Part shown: positions 53,760-62,970 of the stretch, in pieces
Numbering within the stretch: position 1 is the stretch's first letter
How the letters are laid out: each line of letters starts with the position of its first letter
NCBI RefSeq assembly: GCF_026016445.1
Contig: NZ_CP096147.1
Span: forward strand, 2,578,501 to 2,642,500
Length of the DNA stretch: 64,000 nt
From: Cognatishimia activa
GTDB taxonomy: Bacteria; Pseudomonadota; Alphaproteobacteria; Rhodobacterales; Rhodobacteraceae
Direction of reading: 5' to 3'
The notes under the pieces: model-generated
Seen by the model: the letters and a program-made list of their open reading frames with translations, nothing else
Told to the model about the DNA's origin: nothing
Database searches by the model: none
Made by a program: the position numbers and the translations under genes

Positions 53760-54593
53760 ATGGAAAGCCTATCTGAAAACAAGAGTTTCGGTGGTACCCA
53801 AGGCGTCTACAAACACGCCTCTACCAGTTGCAATTGTGACATGACCTTTGGTCTGTTCCTGCCTGAAGAAGCCAAGGACGGCCCGGTGCCGGTTTTGTGG
53901 TTCCTCTCTGGGCTGACCTGCACACATGAAAACGCCATGACTAAAGCGGGCGCTCAGGCTTGGGCGGCGGAGCAAGGCATCGCTGTGGTCTTTCCTGACA
54001 CCAGCCCGCGCGGTGATGATGTTGCTGACGATGACGCCTATGATTTGGGCAAAGGAGCTGGCTTCTACGTGAATGCCACGCAAGCCCCGTGGTCACCCCA
54101 CTTCCGCATGTGGGACTATATCGCGTCTGAACTTCCCGCCCTGCTGGAAGAGAAGTTCCCCCTTGATATGAGCCGTCAGGCAATCACCGGTCACTCTATG
54201 GGCGGCCACGGTGCTTTGACCTTGGCATTGTCTCTGCCCGGTCGCTTTAAATCAGTCTCTGCCTTCTCGCCGATTTGCAACCCAACTGGATCGGATTGGG
54301 GCCGCAAGCAATTGAGCGCATATCTGGGCGCCGATGAAGCGCTTTGGATAGGCCATGACGCTTCGATACTGATGCGTGAGAGAGGCTTTGATGGGCCAGT
54401 TTTGATTGACACTGGAACCGATGATCAATTCATGGACCTCCTGAAGCCTGAAACACTCGCGGCCGCCGTTGCAGAACGCCGCCAGGAGGCCAATCTACGT
54501 TTGCAGAAGGGCTACGATCACAGCTATTTCTTTGTCTCAACGTTCATGGAAGAGCACGTCGCCTTCCATGCTGATGCTTTGTACGGAGAGTAA
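53760..54593 (+). CDS. fghA: S-formylglutathione hydrolase
   Basis: Releases formate and glutathione in formaldehyde detoxification. A 277-residue serine esterase: HASTSCNCDMTFGLFLP near 20, WFLSGLTCTHENAMTKAGAQ near 50, and the nucleophile in GHSMGGHGALTL near 150. The Asp and His of the triad are in DTGTDDQFMD and GYDHSYFFVSTF. It starts 101 nt after the AEC stop and is followed by sthA after 3 nt. Confidence 0.96.
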   Translation: MESLSENKSFGGTQGVYKHASTSCNCDMTFGLFLPEEAKDGPVPVLWFLSGLTCTHENAMTKAGAQAWAAEQGIAVVFPDTSPRGDDVADDDAYDLGKGAGFYVNATQAPWSPHFRMWDYIASELPALLEEKFPLDMSRQAITGHSMGGHGALTLALSLPGRFKSVSAFSPICNPTGSDWGRKQLSAYLGADEALWIGHDASILMRERGFDGPVLIDTGTDDQFMDLLKPETLAAAVAERRQEANLRLQKGYDHSYFFVSTFMEEHVAFHADALYGE

Positions 54594-54596
54594 TCC

Positions 54597-56075
54597 ATGA
54601 GCCACTTTGATCTTATCGTAATCGGCTCTGGCCCAGCGGGACGTGCAGCTGCGATTCAAGCAGGCAAACTGCAACGCAAAGTCCTGGTAATCGACCGCAA
54701 GGATCGCCTCGGCGGTGTGTCCGTCCATACCGGAACCATCCCTTCCAAAACTCTCCGCGAAACAGTGTTGAACCTCTCAGGTTGGCGGGAGCGGAGTTTC
54801 TACGGTCGCTCCTATCGGGTAAAGGATGAAATCAACGCTGACGACCTGAAAGCACGTCTGCACATGACACTCGACTATGAAGTCGACGTGCTGGAACACC
54901 AGTTCAATCGCAACCACGTGAGTACGCTGAACGGCGTTGCCAAGTTCATCGGCCCGCGTGAGATCGAGGTCGCAACTGAGGCGGGTGAAACCACCACTCT
55001 GACAGCTGACAACTTCTTGATTGCAACCGGGACAAAAACCTATCGCCCGGAAACCGTCCCATTCAACGGTACCAACATTTTGGATAGCGACGAGTTTTTG
55101 GACATGGCCAAAATCCCGCGCTCTTTGGTTGTTGTCGGGGCCGGTGTGATTGGCGTTGAATATGCCACCATGTTCTCGGCGCTAGATGTGCGCGTCACCC
55201 TGATCGAACCGCGGGACAGCTTCCTTGACTTCATCGATAAGACGCTGATTCAGGATTTCACCCATCAGATCCGCGAAAACGGTGTCGATCTGCGGTTGGG
55301 GTCTGCAATCGAGAAGATCGAAGAGCATGGCGAAATGGTTGAGGTGAGCCTTGAAAATGGACGGCATGTGCGAGCAGAGATGCTGTTGTTCGCAGCGGGC
55401 CGCATGGGCGCTACTGAAAAACTCAACCTGTCAGCAGTTGGACTCGAGACCGATCATCGCGGCCGCATTTCTGTGAACCGCAAAAACTACCAGACTGACA
55501 TCCCGCACATCTATGCGGCAGGTGATGTGATTGGACACCCAAGCCTGGCGTCAACGTCTATGCAACAGGGCCGCGTCGCGGCATGTCACGCGTTGGAAAC
55601 CCCAACTCTGCCAGAAAGCCCATGGTTCCCATATGGCATTTACTCCGTGCCGGAAATCTCTACCTGTGGCATGTCCGAGGAAGAGCTTCAGGAACGCGGC
55701 ATTGCTTATGAAGTCGGCGTAGCCCGCTTCCGCGAAACATCGCGCGGTCACATCATGGGCCTTGAGCACGGGATGCTAAAGATGCTGCTCTCGCTGAAAA
55801 CCCGTCGACTGCTGGGCGTTCAGATCGTAGGAGAAGGCGCAACCGAACTGATCCACATCGCGCAGGCGGTTATGAATCTGAAGGGCACAGTAGACTACTT
55901 TGTTGAGAACACTTTCAACTACCCAACGCTCGCAGAAGCGTATCGTGTGGCGGGGCTTGATGCATTCAATCGGATGCCCATCCCTGACGAGTTCAAGGTA
56001 AAGCGCGAAGAACGTATGGAAGAAAAGAAAGCCACCCGTGCGCGCTTGAAAGCCGAAGCGGAAGGTAAATCGTGA
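54597..56075 (+). CDS. sthA: Soluble pyridine nucleotide transhydrogenase
   Basis: Flavoprotein that moves reducing equivalents between NADH and NADPH. 492 residues with FAD loop IGSGPAGRAAAIQAG at 7-21 and the redox-disulphide region GGVSVHTGTIPSKTLRE near 40, where both cysteines of the lipoamide-dehydrogenase CxxxxC are absent, as in SthA. VVGAGVIGVEYATMFSALD near 180 binds the nucleotide. The C-terminal dimer domain follows. It is 3 nt after fghA and overlaps yaiI by 4 nt. Confidence 0.93.
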   Translation: MSHFDLIVIGSGPAGRAAAIQAGKLQRKVLVIDRKDRLGGVSVHTGTIPSKTLRETVLNLSGWRERSFYGRSYRVKDEINADDLKARLHMTLDYEVDVLEHQFNRNHVSTLNGVAKFIGPREIEVATEAGETTTLTADNFLIATGTKTYRPETVPFNGTNILDSDEFLDMAKIPRSLVVVGAGVIGVEYATMFSALDVRVTLIEPRDSFLDFIDKTLIQDFTHQIRENGVDLRLGSAIEKIEEHGEMVEVSLENGRHVRAEMLLFAAGRMGATEKLNLSAVGLETDHRGRISVNRKNYQTDIPHIYAAGDVIGHPSLASTSMQQGRVAACHALETPTLPESPWFPYGIYSVPEISTCGMSEEELQERGIAYEVGVARFRETSRGHIMGLEHGMLKMLLSLKTRRLLGVQIVGEGATELIHIAQAVMNLKGTVDYFVENTFNYPTLAEAYRVAGLDAFNRMPIPDEFKVKREERMEEKKATRARLKAEAEGKS

Positions 56076-56524
56076 CAGAGATCTACGTGGATGCGGACGC
56101 TTGCCCGGTGAAAGCCGAAATCGAGCGTGTCGCAACGCGCCATAAGATCAAAGTCTATGTTGTCAGCAATGGCGGCTTGCGCCCCTCGGCCAATCCATTG
56201 ATCGAAAACGTCATTGTCCCCGAAGGGCCTGATATCGCGGATATGTGGATTGCAGACCGTGCCAAAACCGGTGATGTCGTCATCACAGGTGACATTCCGC
56301 TGGCTGCCAAATGCGTGGAAGCTGGCGCGAAAGTTCTGAAACACAACGGCGAGTCCTTAAATGAGCGCAATATTGGGCAAGCCCTCGCAGTGCGTGATCT
56401 GATGAGTGATTTGAGATCTGCGGACCCATTCCGGCAGGGCGGCGGGAAGGCTTTTTCAAAGTCTGATCGCAGCCGATTTCTGGATGCATTGGAACGCGAT
56501 ATTCGCGCGGCAAAAGCCAAGTAA
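56072..56524 (+). CDS. YaiI/YqxD-family protein (DUF188)
   Basis: A 150-residue protein starting with GTG inside the sthA stop. YVDADACPVKAEIERVA at the start and VITGDIPLAAKCVEAGAKVL near 72 give the acidic PIN-like site, and NGESLNERNIGQALAVRDLMSDLR is the second family motif. Function is unknown; a nuclease or metal-dependent role has been proposed for the PIN-like fold. It is 14 nt before the HAD hydrolase gene. Confidence 0.9.
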   Translation: MTEIYVDADACPVKAEIERVATRHKIKVYVVSNGGLRPSANPLIENVIVPEGPDIADMWIADRAKTGDVVITGDIPLAAKCVEAGAKVLKHNGESLNERNIGQALAVRDLMSDLRSADPFRQGGGKAFSKSDRSRFLDALERDIRAAKAK

Positions 56525-56538
56525 GCAGGATTTAGAAA

Positions 56539-57159
56539 ATGCCTATTGAAGCTGTAATATTTGATGTCGGCAACGTTCTGATCGAGTGGCAGCCAGAACG
56601 TGCCTACGATCGCCTGATCGGCGAAGAACGCCGCAAAGCCATGTTTGCAGAGCTGGACATGCATGACATGAACAATGACATCGACCTAGGGGCCCCTTTC
56701 AAAGAGCGTATTTATCAATTCGCGGAAGAAAACCCGAAATGGCGCGATGAAATCCGTATGTGGCATGACAACTGGTTTGACCTCGCGAGCCCTGCCATTG
56801 ACCACTCTTGGCGCCTACTAAGAGCGTTGCGCGCAAAAGGCGTTCAGGTATTTGCCCTCTCCAATTTCGGCGTCGACAATTGGCCCCCTGCTGTCGAGGT
56901 CTACCCGGTACTCGGTGAATTTGACCGCGAATATGTATCAGGCCGTATGGGTCATGTGAAACCGTTCAACCGGATTTATGAAATGGTTGAAGAAGACTGT
57001 CAGGTCGAACCAGATCGTCTTCTTTTCGCTGACGACCGTGAAGAAAACCTGGTGACCGCGCGCGCACGTGGCTGGAAAACCCACCTATTTGAAGGACCGC
57101 AAGGCTGGGCAGACCGCTTGGTAACTGAAGGTCTGTTGACCGCGACGGAGGCGGCTTAG
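56539..57159 (+). CDS. HAD-superfamily phosphatase (subfamily IA)
   Basis: A 206-residue phosphatase. Motif I IFDVGNVLIEW (Asp near 9), motif II FALSNFG near 112, motif III Lys in VKPFNRIYE near 145 and motif IV FADDREENLVTARARG near 165. The pattern resembles the YihX/sugar-phosphatase branch. Last of fghA-sthA-yaiI-HAD; converges with the MFS gene with a 4-nt overlap. Confidence 0.9.
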   Translation: MPIEAVIFDVGNVLIEWQPERAYDRLIGEERRKAMFAELDMHDMNNDIDLGAPFKERIYQFAEENPKWRDEIRMWHDNWFDLASPAIDHSWRLLRALRAKGVQVFALSNFGVDNWPPAVEVYPVLGEFDREYVSGRMGHVKPFNRIYEMVEEDCQVEPDRLLFADDREENLVTARARGWKTHLFEGPQGWADRLVTEGLLTATEAA

Positions 57160-58397
57160 GCCGCCATAGCAGCAGGCGGCGTCCGCTTTTCGCGGATTGG
57201 AAGATGCACTATCGCGCTAAAGGCCCCCACACCTACGCCGATCCACCAGACCGCTTCATAGCTTCCATAGACGTCATACATGCGCCCGCCCAGCCACACG
57301 CCCAAGAAACTACCCAGTTGGTGGCTGAAGAAGACAATGCCATAGAGCGTGCCCATGTAACGCAGCCCATAAAGATGCGCGACGAGACCTGAGGTGAGCG
57401 GAACAGTTGCGAGCCAGAGCGAGCCCATCACAATTGAAAATATGATGACGGTTGTTGGCGTCATCGGCAACATTATGAACGCCGCGGCCGCTATTGTTCG
57501 ACCTGTATAGATTGCCGCCAGTAGATACTTCTTGGAGTATTTTTTACCGAGATAGCCCGCATACAGCGTGCCGCCAATATTAGCTGCACCGATTAGGGCA
57601 ATCGACCATGCACCAAGCTGTGAGGTGGTGCTTATGCCAACGGAGGCAAGTACGCCTTTCGGGTCAATGGCAGCACAGACCTCCGTCACAAACGCCGGGA
57701 AATGCGCGGTTACAAAGGCGAGTTGGTAGCCGCAACTGAAAAATCCGAGAAAGATAAGCGTGTAAGACGGATCTTTGAATGCACGCTTCAAAATGGTCCC
57801 CATGCTTTCTTCAAGTTCCGCTTTTGAAGCCGCAGGCGCACGCATCATTGGGAGCGTAATCAAGACTGCAAGGATACCGGCTGCAAAGATCAGAAATGTG
57901 TTTTGCCAACTCAGGAAGCCCAACATCCATTCAGCAACCGGCGCACCAAATACCTGCCCAGCGCTGCCTGCCGCCGTTGCAATCGCAAGCGACATCGAGC
58001 GGTTTTCATCAGAACTCGCGCGTCCGACGACCGCCAAGATTACACCAAAACCCGTACCCGCGATACCAAATCCAACCATCACTTCATAAAACTGATGCGC
58101 TTCAGGTGAAACAGCGAAGGAAGACAATACCAATCCAGCTGCGTAGACCAGAGCCCCCATTATGATCGCCTTGCGATCCCCGATGCGTTCTGCAATCGCA
58201 CCGAAAATCGGCTGACCGATACCCCAGGCAAGGTTTTGAATCGCAATGGCCAGAGAGAATTCAGACCGCAGCCAGCCAAACTCTTCGGCAATTGGGATTT
58301 GAAACACCCCAAAGCTTGCACGGATCGAGAAGGACACGAGAATGATGATGCAACCGGCGATCAACACCGGTGTCATTAGAGGCGCGCGTTCCTGCAT
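57156..58397 (-). CDS. MFS transporter
   Basis: A 413-residue inner-membrane carrier with 12 helices. The loop after helix 2 reads GAIAERIGDRKAIIMGALVYAAG, a good MFS A motif. The second half repeats it as GYLGKKYSKKYLLAAIYTGR. LPIREKRTPPAAMAA is the tail. The ATG at 58397 has AAGGAGAGT ahead of it. It resembles oxalate/formate-type or monocarboxylate carriers in overall shape; the substrate is unknown. Confidence 0.88.
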   Translation of the reverse strand: MQERAPLMTPVLIAGCIIILVSFSIRASFGVFQIPIAEEFGWLRSEFSLAIAIQNLAWGIGQPIFGAIAERIGDRKAIIMGALVYAAGLVLSSFAVSPEAHQFYEVMVGFGIAGTGFGVILAVVGRASSDENRSMSLAIATAAGSAGQVFGAPVAEWMLGFLSWQNTFLIFAAGILAVLITLPMMRAPAASKAELEESMGTILKRAFKDPSYTLIFLGFFSCGYQLAFVTAHFPAFVTEVCAAIDPKGVLASVGISTTSQLGAWSIALIGAANIGGTLYAGYLGKKYSKKYLLAAIYTGRTIAAAAFIMLPMTPTTVIIFSIVMGSLWLATVPLTSGLVAHLYGLRYMGTLYGIVFFSHQLGSFLGVWLGGRMYDVYGSYEAVWWIGVGVGAFSAIVHLPIREKRTPPAAMAA

Positions 58398-58506
58398 GGT
58401 ACTCTCCTTGGGCAGCGCCCGCATGATGGGAGCGTCGGCTCAAGTGAGTCAATTCAGGAATTGTGCGCCTGATAGTCAAGATCTGTGATCTGTCAGCAAT
58501 TATGCC

Positions 58507-59136
58507 CTATGGGCGCGGAATTGGCCCTGTATCTTTGGGCACGGCATATCCGCGCTGAAACCCTGGGCGGTCAGCCAATCTTAGGTACCAGTCGCGGACA
58601 GCTGGAAAGTCATTTAAATCGATCCTCTGAAATTCAAACCGAGATACCCAAGGCCAAATCGCAAATTCGCAAACCGAGAGATGTTTCAGTATAAAATCGC
58701 GGTGTTCAAGATGCGCATTCAAGATGCCATAGAGCCTTTGCGCCTCTTTGCCGAACCTTTCCTCCGCGTATGGCGCTTTGCCCGGATTGAACTTCAGGAA
58801 GTGGTGCGCCTGCCCCAGCATCGGCCCTTGCCCACCCATCTGCCACATGAGCCATCGCATCATTTCCCAATATTCCGGATCATGCCGCTCTGGTGTAAAT
58901 TGGCCGGTCTTTTCGGAAAGATAGAGCAGTATTGCACCGCTTTCATTCACGACCGTCCCGTCATCGTCCACGAGCACCGGTATTTTGTGATTTGGGTTCA
59001 GCGCCAAAAAGGATGGATCAAATTGCTCGTCTGCGCTGATATCGACCGATTGCACCGTGTAGGGCAGGCCCATTTCTTCCAAAGCGATGGATATCTTACG
59101 GCCGTTCGGCGTGGACCAAGTATATAGCGTGATCAT
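58507..59136 (-). CDS. Glutathione S-transferase
   Basis: A 209-residue GST with an N-terminal thioredoxin-like domain (about 1-80: LYTWSTPNGRKISIALEEMGLPY, NPNHKIPVLVDDDG, ESGAILLYL) and a helical C-terminal domain. The layout resembles the Nu/YfcG or Ure2p-like class with Asn or Thr at the catalytic position (TPNGRK) rather than Cys or Tyr. The start at 59136 has GGGA ahead of it; the codon at 59148 is less likely. Confidence 0.9.
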   Translation of the reverse strand: MITLYTWSTPNGRKISIALEEMGLPYTVQSVDISADEQFDPSFLALNPNHKIPVLVDDDGTVVNESGAILLYLSEKTGQFTPERHDPEYWEMMRWLMWQMGGQGPMLGQAHHFLKFNPGKAPYAEERFGKEAQRLYGILNAHLEHRDFILKHLSVCEFAIWPWVSRFEFQRIDLNDFPAVRDWYLRLADRPGFQRGYAVPKDTGPIPRP

Positions 59137-59273
59137 TGTTGTTCCCATCCGCTGAGCGCAGTTTGGTTATTGGCCGTGATATTGCCCGCAAATTTAGCGC
59201 ACGAAAAGCAGACGTAACGGCGCAGCCTATATCGCGGCTTCCAACCCTCGCTTACAAAAGCTATGCAACAGTT

Positions 59274-60344
59274 ATGACTGCGATACAGGACATCTACGAC
59301 AACCTCGTTGCCACGGGCGAATTGACCCGCGACCCGGCGCAAGAGGCCGTTCTCCCCGAATTCGAACGCGTGCGCGCCGGCCTTGCTGAGCCTGCTCCGA
59401 AGAAAAAGGGGTGGTTTAAGAAAGCCAAACCAGAGGCCGTCAAAGGACTTTATCTTTGGGGTGGCGTTGGGCGCGGAAAATCCATGTTGATGGATATGTT
59501 TGTTGAGGCTGTTGAGGTCCCTTCCCGGCGCGTACACTTCCACGCGTTTATGCAGGAGATTCACGCCGGCATGCATCAGGCCCGTCAGGAGGGCGTCAAA
59601 GATGCGCTTGCGCCTGTTGCAGCTAAAGTGATCGAAGATGTTCGCCTGCTGGCCTTTGATGAAATGCAAATCACAGATATCACGGACGCCATGATTGTCG
59701 GACGTCTGTTTGAGATGCTTTTTGAGGCGGGCGTCACAATTGTCACCACCTCAAATCGTGTGCCTGATGATCTCTATAAAGATGGCCTCAACCGACAGCT
59801 CTTTCTGCCCTTCATCGACGTCCTGAAAGAACAGATGGTCATCTGGGAAATGGTCTCCCCTACGGACTACCGTCAAAATCGCCTGACAGGTCAACAGGTC
59901 TATTTTGTGCGTGGCTCTGGTGGCGCAAGGAAGCGTTTGTTGGAGCTTTGGAAAGACCTTGCGGGAACCGGTGCTCCGCCGCTCATTTTGACGGTCCAAG
60001 GCCGCGAGGTTGAGATCCCCAGGTTCCGCAACGGGGTGGGTAAAGCAAAATTCTATGACCTTTGTGGCAAGATGCTTGGCCCGGCCGACTACTTGGCAAT
60101 TGCAGAGGCTGTACGCGTTCTGGTGATCGAAGATATCCCTCATCTCAGCCGCCACAACTTCAACGAAGCAAAACGCTTCGTGACATTGATTGACGCGCTT
60201 TATGAAGCGAAAGTCCGGCTGATTTGCACAGCCGCCGCGGAACCAGAGATGCTCTATGTTGAAGGCACAGGCACCTTTGAGTTTGAACGAACCGCCAGCC
60301 GACTGCGAGAGATGCAGGACGCAGATTGGGGCAAAGATACCTAA
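59274..60344 (+). CDS. zapE: Cell division ATPase ZapE (AFG1 family)
   Basis: A 356-residue AAA-type ATPase that acts on the Z ring under stress in E. coli. Walker A is GGVGRGKSMLMDMF near 66-80, Walker B LLAFDEMQITDITDA near 123, and the sensor region TTSNRVPDDLYKDGLNR near 158 is typical of AFG1. The ATG at 59274 (MTAIQDIYDNLV) is taken as the start; the frame runs on further upstream. It is divergent from the GST gene. Confidence 0.92.
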   Translation: MTAIQDIYDNLVATGELTRDPAQEAVLPEFERVRAGLAEPAPKKKGWFKKAKPEAVKGLYLWGGVGRGKSMLMDMFVEAVEVPSRRVHFHAFMQEIHAGMHQARQEGVKDALAPVAAKVIEDVRLLAFDEMQITDITDAMIVGRLFEMLFEAGVTIVTTSNRVPDDLYKDGLNRQLFLPFIDVLKEQMVIWEMVSPTDYRQNRLTGQQVYFVRGSGGARKRLLELWKDLAGTGAPPLILTVQGREVEIPRFRNGVGKAKFYDLCGKMLGPADYLAIAEAVRVLVIEDIPHLSRHNFNEAKRFVTLIDALYEAKVRLICTAAAEPEMLYVEGTGTFEFERTASRLREMQDADWGKDT

Positions 60345-60370
60345 GCACGAATCACTGAATTCAAACGAAT

Positions 60371-60396
60371 CGGGGGACGCCAATTGGCATCCCCCG
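60371..60396. repeat. 26-bp near-perfect palindrome between zapE and folC
   Basis: CGGGGGA-C-GCCAATTGGC-A-TCCCCCG is self-complementary except for one C-A pair. It lies 27 bp after zapE in the 260-bp convergent gap. There is no T run, so it is not a simple terminator. The rest of this gap holds two more copies of the octamer CGAATCGG and no gene. Confidence 0.5.
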
Positions 60397-60604
60397 GTCC
60401 CGATAGTCTTGCCTGTACTGGGCTTAAAGGCGCTGCTCGGCCACCTCTATCCCACTGCCTTTATTGAAAAAAGTCCTGCTGTAGCGACTATACGCCCTGT
60501 CAAACGAATCGGTCAAGTGGCTCCGAATCGGTTTTTTGATCTCGAGCACATAACGATTCGCAGAAGTGAGTCGTTTCAATCACTTAGCGCGGCAAAAAAA
60601 TTCA

Positions 60605-61876
60605 CTACCCGTTCTCGCGCAGGACCACCCCAGCCAGATAGAGCGAACCGCAGATCAAAACGCGGCTGCCCGGTGCGACTTTCAGAATGTCACGAAGCGC
60701 CACTTCAACGTTCTCAGCAATCTGAGCTTTCATGCCGACCTGAGTGGCAGCAAGCGCCGTCGCTTCTGCAGGTAGCGTGTTTGCTTCTCCTGGAATGGAG
60801 ACGGCGGTCAGGCTCTCAACTTCTTTGGCGATGGGGGAGAGGTAGCCGCTAACGTCCTTAGTGTTCAGCATACCGCAGATCAGATGTGTGTCGCGCTTTG
60901 GAAGCGATTTCAGAAGCTCTGCAATCGCAATACCCGCAGCGGCATTGTGGCCACCATCAAGCCAAAGTTCAGCGTCGCCTGCGGCCTCAACCAGCGGGCC
61001 GGTTTTCATACGCTGCATACGCGCAGGCCATTCAGCATTTGCCATGGCTGCCTCGCAAGCCACCTCATCTGCCCCAAGATGACGCAAGACGGCCAACGCG
61101 GCACCCGCGTTTATAACCTGGTGCGCACCCAGAAGCGCGGGCATTGGAAGGTCCAGCAAACCACGCTCGTCCTGATAAATCAGACGTCCACGCTCCGTGC
61201 TAACATGCCAATGTTGCCCATAGGCCAGTAGCGGCGCGCCAAGACGTGTCGCAGTGGCTTCGATCACTTCCATAGCCTCATCTTCCTGAGGGCCAACAAT
61301 GCATGGAACTCCACGTTTAATGATACCCGCCTTTTCGGCGGCGATCTTTGCAAGGGTGTTCCCAAGAAACTGTTCGTGATCGATCGAGACCGGCGTGATC
61401 ACGGTGACTTCGGGTTCGATCACATTGGTTGCATCCAACCGCCCGCCAAGTCCAACTTCCAGCAAGGTGTAATCCGCCTTTTTGCGCGCGAAGGCGAGCA
61501 ATGCGGCACAGGTGGTGATCTCAAAATAGGTGATGTCAATGCCACCATTCTTGGCGTAACACTCATCCAGCACCTCAGAGAGGTGGTCTTCCGAAATCAG
61601 CTCTCCCGCAAGACGGATGCGCTCATGAAAGCGCGCAAGGTGAGGAGAGGTGTAAGCGTGCGCAGTTCGCCCCATCCCCTCAAGCCCTGCACGGATCATG
61701 GCTTGCGTAGAACCTTTACCATTGGTGCCCGCAATATGGATCACAGGTGGCAGGTCTTTCTGCGGATTATCCAGCGCTTTCAATAGACGCCAAACGCGAT
61801 CCAATGTCAGATCAATGACCTTTGGATGCAGGGACATCATGCGCTCTAGAATGGCATCGGAAGATTCGGTCGTCAT
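60605..61876 (-). CDS. folC: Bifunctional folylpolyglutamate/dihydrofolate synthase
   Basis: Adds glutamate to dihydropteroate and to folates. 423 residues. The P-loop HIAGTNGKGSTQAM is near residue 46, and the omega-loop region TSPHLARFHERIRLAGELIS near 75. DATNVIEPEVTVITPVSIDHEQFLG near 148 and DGGHNAAAG near 305 complete the pattern. The start at 61876 (MTTESSDAIL) is used; 61888 is possible. It follows accD on the same strand, but a terminator lies between. Confidence 0.95.
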   Translation of the reverse strand: MTTESSDAILERMMSLHPKVIDLTLDRVWRLLKALDNPQKDLPPVIHIAGTNGKGSTQAMIRAGLEGMGRTAHAYTSPHLARFHERIRLAGELISEDHLSEVLDECYAKNGGIDITYFEITTCAALLAFARKKADYTLLEVGLGGRLDATNVIEPEVTVITPVSIDHEQFLGNTLAKIAAEKAGIIKRGVPCIVGPQEDEAMEVIEATATRLGAPLLAYGQHWHVSTERGRLIYQDERGLLDLPMPALLGAHQVINAGAALAVLRHLGADEVACEAAMANAEWPARMQRMKTGPLVEAAGDAELWLDGGHNAAAGIAIAELLKSLPKRDTHLICGMLNTKDVSGYLSPIAKEVESLTAVSIPGEANTLPAEATALAATQVGMKAQIAENVEVALRDILKVAPGSRVLICGSLYLAGVVLRENG

Positions 61877-61913
61877 GGCGTGTCTCAAATCAATTTCTGG
61901 CAGAATCGCTATA

Positions 61914-61946
61914 TAAAAAACGCGCCCGGCTCAATGCGGGGCGCGT
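61914..61946 (-). terminator. Terminator between accD and folC
   Basis: On the minus strand ACGCGCCC pairs with GGGCGCGT and a run of six T follows. It lies 27 nt after the accD stop and 38 nt before the folC start. Confidence 0.8.
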
Positions 61947-61972
61947 CATAAATGGTCGAAATTCCGTATAGG

Positions 61973-62911
61973 TTACTCGGCTTTTGCGGCTTCAGCAGGT
62001 TCTCCCGCCGCATCTGTGCCGTTTTCAGCGCTCGGGGCAGGTAAATCGCCTTTCACGGCAGGTGGCAGTTCCAGCAGCATCCGCACGATTGTGATCAGCT
62101 CTTCGCGCATCTCATTACGGTCTGTCACGCGATCCAGCATACCATGATCCAGCAGGTATTCTGCGCGCTGGAAGCCTTCTGGCAACTTCTCGCGAATAGT
62201 CTGTTCGATCACGCGGGCACCGGCAAAACCGATGAGAGCATTAGGCTCTGCGATTTGTACATCGCCAAGCATTGCGTAAGACGCCGTTACACCGCCCGTC
62301 GTCGGGTGGGTCAGTACAACAATGTAAGGCAGCCCTGCCTCTTTCAGCATTTGAACCGCGATGGTCGTACGCGGCATTTGCATCAGGCCCAGAATACCTT
62401 CTTGCATCCGCGCACCACCGGCAGCGGAAAACAGAACCAATGGGCGCTTCATTTCAACCGCGCGTTCCGCAGCTGCAACGATGGCGTTGCCAACATACAT
62501 GGACATAGAACCGCCCATGAATGAGAAGTCTTGCGCACAGGCCACAATCGGGGTTCGTCCGATTTCACCCTCAGCGACCAGCATCGCTTCTTTTTCGCCG
62601 GTCTTCTTCTGAGCCGCCTTCATGCGTTCAGGGTACTTCTTCTGGTCTTTGAAGTGCAGCGGATCCGCGATTGGCGCAGGCACGTCGATCTCTGTGAAAA
62701 TGCCGCCATCAAACAAAGACAGAAAACGATCGCGTGGCGAAATACCCATATGGTGACCGCACTGTGTGCAGACATTCAGATTTTCTTTCAGCTCACGATG
62801 GAACAGCATCGTCCCGCATTCACCACATTTCGTCCAAAGATTCTCTGGCACTTCGCGGCGCGAGAAGATGGAGTTGATCCGAGGACGGACGTAGTTGGTG
62901 ATCCAGTTCAT
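61973..62911 (-). CDS. accD: Acetyl-CoA carboxylase carboxyltransferase subunit beta
   Basis: Forms malonyl-CoA with AccA. 312 residues. The zinc ribbon has Cys29, Cys32, Cys48 and Cys51 (TKCGECG...NVCTQCG). The carboxyltransferase domain contains VLFSAAGGARMQEGILGLMQM near 153 and HPTTGGVTASYAMLGDVQIAEPNALIGFAGARVI near 200. The C-terminal tail is Ala/Glu-rich. Upstream is the CPBP protease gene, 59 nt away. Confidence 0.97.
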   Translation of the reverse strand: MNWITNYVRPRINSIFSRREVPENLWTKCGECGTMLFHRELKENLNVCTQCGHHMGISPRDRFLSLFDGGIFTEIDVPAPIADPLHFKDQKKYPERMKAAQKKTGEKEAMLVAEGEIGRTPIVACAQDFSFMGGSMSMYVGNAIVAAAERAVEMKRPLVLFSAAGGARMQEGILGLMQMPRTTIAVQMLKEAGLPYIVVLTHPTTGGVTASYAMLGDVQIAEPNALIGFAGARVIEQTIREKLPEGFQRAEYLLDHGMLDRVTDRNEMREELITIVRMLLELPPAVKGDLPAPSAENGTDAAGEPAEAAKAE

Positions 62912-62970
62912 AAAAAGCCCCTGAAGACGCGTAACAGAAGTGAAATAAGCCGCAATTCAGGGAAATGCAA

